DNA from: Sulfurovum sp.
GTDB taxonomy: Bacteria; Campylobacterota; Campylobacteria; Campylobacterales; Sulfurovaceae
Direction: 5' to 3'
NCBI GenBank assembly: GCA_020726085.1
Contig: DYTG01000090.1
Span: 1 to 7,157 of the forward strand
DNA: 7,157 bases
The notes under the pieces are model-generated. The model saw only the letters and a list, made by a program, of their open reading frames with translations. It was not told the DNA's origin and searched no databases. Shown here one piece after another: positions 5,229-7,157 of the stretch (positions are counted from its first letter, which is position 1; each line of letters begins with the position of its first letter). Made by a program: the position numbers and the translations under genes.

Positions 5229-6961
5229 AAAAGTTAGAAAATTTTGTCTATTCCACCTTGCAAAGCAAAAAGAAAAAAATGCAAATTATTGTTATTACGG
5301 CATTGGCATTTTTTGGCTCTTTATTAATGTTTCCCACTCAATTGGTATTGGCCAAGATGCTACCTGGCAAAAGCGACAACACCTTTTCGGTCTATGTCGA
5401 TACACCCACAGGAAGTTCGATACAACAAACCAAAAAGGTTACAAGCTGTATTATTGATCAATTGATTCAAGAAGCCGAGGTTCTCAATGCAAGCCTCTTT
5501 TTGGGGCATGGTATTCCGCTCGATTATGCGGGATTAGTGAAAGGCTCATCGATGAAAATGAGCGAGAATGTGGCGGAGATTTCGGTCAATTTAACCGATA
5601 AACACCACCGAGATGAACCCTCTTTTTTGATGACGCAACGTTTGCGACCCGAACTTAAAAAATCATGCGGTAATTTAGTACAAGGTGCGAATATCAAAAT
5701 GATTGAACAACCCGCAGGTCCTCCCACCTTGGCTTCTATTGTGGTGGAAGTTCATGGGGATGATACCCAAAAGACACGGGAAATATCGACAAGAGTCGCC
5801 AATATCCTCACCAAAACCGAAGGATTGGTAGATGTCGATGTAATGCTTGATGAAATTTACAGTAAATATGAGCTAATTCCTGACAAAGAGAAAGTTGCAC
5901 GCAGCGGGTTGGCGATTGCTCAAGTCAATCAAATCCTCTATCTAGCTTTTGAGGGAATGGTAATAGCCTCCAAAAACTCTCAAAACGATGCCGATCAAAT
6001 TGGTATCTTTTTGATTTTGAGTGACGACACTAAAGAGCTACAAAGCGACAACAAAGATGCCTTGCAAAGCAAACTCTCATCGCTTAATTTGATGAACCAA
6101 ACAGGGATGATGGTACCCTTAAGTGAAGTAGTGACGGTCAAAAAGGTTAAATCACGTCCGATGATTATGCACAAAAACCTTAAGCGTATGGTCAATGTCG
6201 TAGCCGAAACCGATATGGTATCGCAAGTCTATCCGCTTCTTGATGCACGAAGCCAAATGATTGAAGCCTTTAGTAAAGATTTTGAAGTCGAAAAAGCATC
6301 GGGCTTTTCTACCTATATGTTTGATTTGGAGCTAACGGATAAGGCAAGTGGCAAAAAATATCTCTTGCGATGGGATGGAGAGATGAAGGTTACTTTGGAT
6401 ACCTTTAGAGATTTGGGCGGTGCTTTTATTGCTGCACTTATTTTGATCTTTTTGTTGCTGGTGGTTTATTATCAAAGCTTTGCACTAAGTGGTATTATTT
6501 TGCTAGGAAGTTTCCTCTCTCTTATTGGGGTGATTATGGGTCACTGGGTAGCCGATTTGGTCACAAGTGAGACCTTTTTCCTTACGGCAACATCGCTTAT
6601 TGGATTTATTGCTTTAATGGGGATTAGTTCGCGCAACTCTTTATTGCTTATTGATTTTGCCAAATCGCTTATTAATGATCACTGCATGGAGAAAAAACGT
6701 GCCATTGCCGTTGCAGCAGCGACACGTGCTAAACCTATTATGCTTACTGCTGTAGCCATTATTTTGGGTTCGGCACTTTTGGCAAGTGACCCTGTTTTTG
6801 GTGGTTTGGGCGTTGCTTTGATATCGGGGACGGTTGCGGCGGTCTTTGTTTCGCTTTTGTTTATCCCTATTTTGATGGATGGTACCAAAGCCATGGATGC
6901 CCACAAAGAGAGCGATTGTCCCTCTAGCTTTGAAAAAGACCATATTGCCATTACTCGCTAG
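5225..6961 (+). CDS. RND efflux permease, C-terminal half (TM7-TM12) as separate protein
   Basis: This is the second half of the exporter, 578 residues with a GTG start overlapping the previous stop. Residues 1-18 are a basic piece of the inter-half linker, TM7 is at about 19-38, and then comes a strand typical of the post-TM7 region (KMLPGKSDNTFSVYVDTPTG, 44-63). The second porter/docking region runs to about 395 and includes GPPTLASIVVEVHGDD (165-180) and RWDGEM (382-387). TM8-TM12 lie at about 398-419, 421-440, 453-477, 503-522 and 526-549. In TM10, Arg470-Asn471 replaces AcrB Lys940-Asn941. In TM11, Arg501 and Thr508 match AcrB Arg971 and Thr978, so the proton-relay set is largely present. 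The RWDGE and RNSLLLIDF motifs resemble a full-length RND subfamily I recall from other bacteria. An A7 run at 5273-5279 lies early in the gene. The hydrophilic tail after 550 is unremarkable. Confidence 0.92.
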   Translation: MKKLENFVYSTLQSKKKKMQIIVITALAFFGSLLMFPTQLVLAKMLPGKSDNTFSVYVDTPTGSSIQQTKKVTSCIIDQLIQEAEVLNASLFLGHGIPLDYAGLVKGSSMKMSENVAEISVNLTDKHHRDEPSFLMTQRLRPELKKSCGNLVQGANIKMIEQPAGPPTLASIVVEVHGDDTQKTREISTRVANILTKTEGLVDVDVMLDEIYSKYELIPDKEKVARSGLAIAQVNQILYLAFEGMVIASKNSQNDADQIGIFLILSDDTKELQSDNKDALQSKLSSLNLMNQTGMMVPLSEVVTVKKVKSRPMIMHKNLKRMVNVVAETDMVSQVYPLLDARSQMIEAFSKDFEVEKASGFSTYMFDLELTDKASGKKYLLRWDGEMKVTLDTFRDLGGAFIAALILIFLLLVVYYQSFALSGIILLGSFLSLIGVIMGHWVADLVTSETFFLTATSLIGFIALMGISSRNSLLLIDFAKSLINDHCMEKKRAIAVAAATRAKPIMLTAVAIILGSALLASDPVFGGLGVALISGTVAAVFVSLLFIPILMDGTKAMDAHKESDCPSSFEKDHIAITR

Positions 6962-6982
6962 TGAAACAATCCGATAGGTAAT

Positions 6983-7019
6983 TTTTGGGGGAAATCTCTA
7001 TCGATGGTATCCCCCAAAA
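6983..7019. repeat. 10-bp inverted repeat between convergent genes
   Basis: TTTTGGGGGA (6983-6992) and TCCCCCAAAA (7010-7019) are perfect inverted copies around a 17-nt loop, in the 87-bp gap between the permease stop and the stop of the minus-strand gene. RNA from either strand could fold a strong hairpin, so a shared transcription end or 3'-end protection is plausible. It is not a canonical terminator: T runs lie at the 5' side of the stem and A runs at the 3' side on both strands, so no U-tract follows. Confidence 0.55.
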
Positions 7020-7048
7020 TGGCAACCACAAAGGCTCTTCACTACAGA

Positions 7049-7157
7049 TTATTTATCCAAATAGCTCTTAAGTTCATCTATGGGTATATTAAGCTTCAAG
7101 GCTACTTGTTCGACGGGGAGATGGAACTCTTTTATCATCGCAATAGCACTCTTAATT
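7049..7157 (-). CDS. C-terminal 35 residues of a minus-strand gene, possibly Rpn/PD-(D/E)XK nuclease-transposase family
   Basis: The frame is open from the window edge to TAA at 7051-7049 (minus strand). It encodes a helical, HTH-like tail containing AIAMIKEFHLPVEQVALKLN (residues 4-23 of the visible part), then IPIDELKSYLDK. A short tail of the form 'x-V-E-x-V-A-x-K-L-x-I-P-x-x-E-L-K-x-Y-L' reminds me of the C-termini of Rpn family recombination-promoting nucleases / putative transposases, but the catalytic part lies outside the window. Base and codon use give no sign of being non-coding, and it converges with the efflux operon. That it is a coding end is fairly likely; the family is a guess from the tail alone and other HTH-ending proteins are possible. 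Confidence 0.5.
   Translation of the reverse strand, partial: IKSAIAMIKEFHLPVEQVALKLNIPIDELKSYLDK

Noticed and set aside
5273..5279. A7 run early in the second permease gene (and another at 3572-3578 in the first) as phase-variation tracts
   Set aside because: Seven A's in Lys-rich genes of an AT-rich genome are ordinary. Both genes are intact in frame, and phase-variable tracts are usually longer.
6983..7019. Canonical intrinsic terminator of the efflux operon
   Set aside because: The stem is strong, but on both strands it is followed by A's rather than a U-tract, so it is reported only as an inverted repeat.
1..7157. CRISPR array, tRNA, rRNA or insertion sequence
   Set aside because: No regularly spaced repeats, no cloverleaf with a tRNA-like T-loop, no rRNA stretches and no transposase with terminal repeats were seen. 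Nearly all the window is protein-coding.

Overview
The window looks like a chromosomal segment of a bacterium from the Campylobacterota (Epsilonproteobacteria), of the Sulfurimonas / Sulfuricurvum / Sulfurospirillum kind. This is an inference from moderate-to-low GC, Lys/Asn/Ile-rich proteins, tight gene packing with AGGAG-type ribosome sites, and the style of the outer-membrane efflux protein. I cannot name the genus.

Layout. Positions 1-1197 hold a small metabolic / redox pair: an exported 2-Cys glutathione peroxidase-like protein (23-565), whose stop overlaps the start of pdxH, pyridoxamine 5'-phosphate oxidase (562-1197). A few in-frame codons before position 22 may be the end of another upstream gene. 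A 152-bp AT-rich gap (1198-1349) carries a plausible promoter and several palindromes. From 1350 to 6961 runs a compact four-gene operon for a tripartite RND efflux pump: TolC-type outer-membrane factor, a short periplasmic adaptor, and an inner-membrane RND permease encoded as two separate genes. The gaps in this operon are 3 nt, 15 nt and a 4-nt GTGA overlap. After it lie 87 bp with a strong inverted repeat, then the last 35 codons of a gene on the minus strand, possibly of the Rpn / PD-(D/E)XK nuclease family.

How the genes work together. The outer-membrane factor, adaptor and permease would form an envelope-spanning, proton-driven exporter. The substrate cannot be read from the sequence. 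The most notable point is that the permease is split exactly in the cytoplasmic linker between its two six-helix halves. The first half ends in a His-rich tail whose codons also supply the ribosome site for the second half. No slippery site is present to rejoin the frames, so the halves are expected to be two polypeptides made by coupled translation, unless a one-base indel or sequencing error has split an ordinary full-length gene. The adaptor also lacks the usual C-terminal membrane-proximal domain. Together these suggest a structurally reduced or divergent RND system worth checking.
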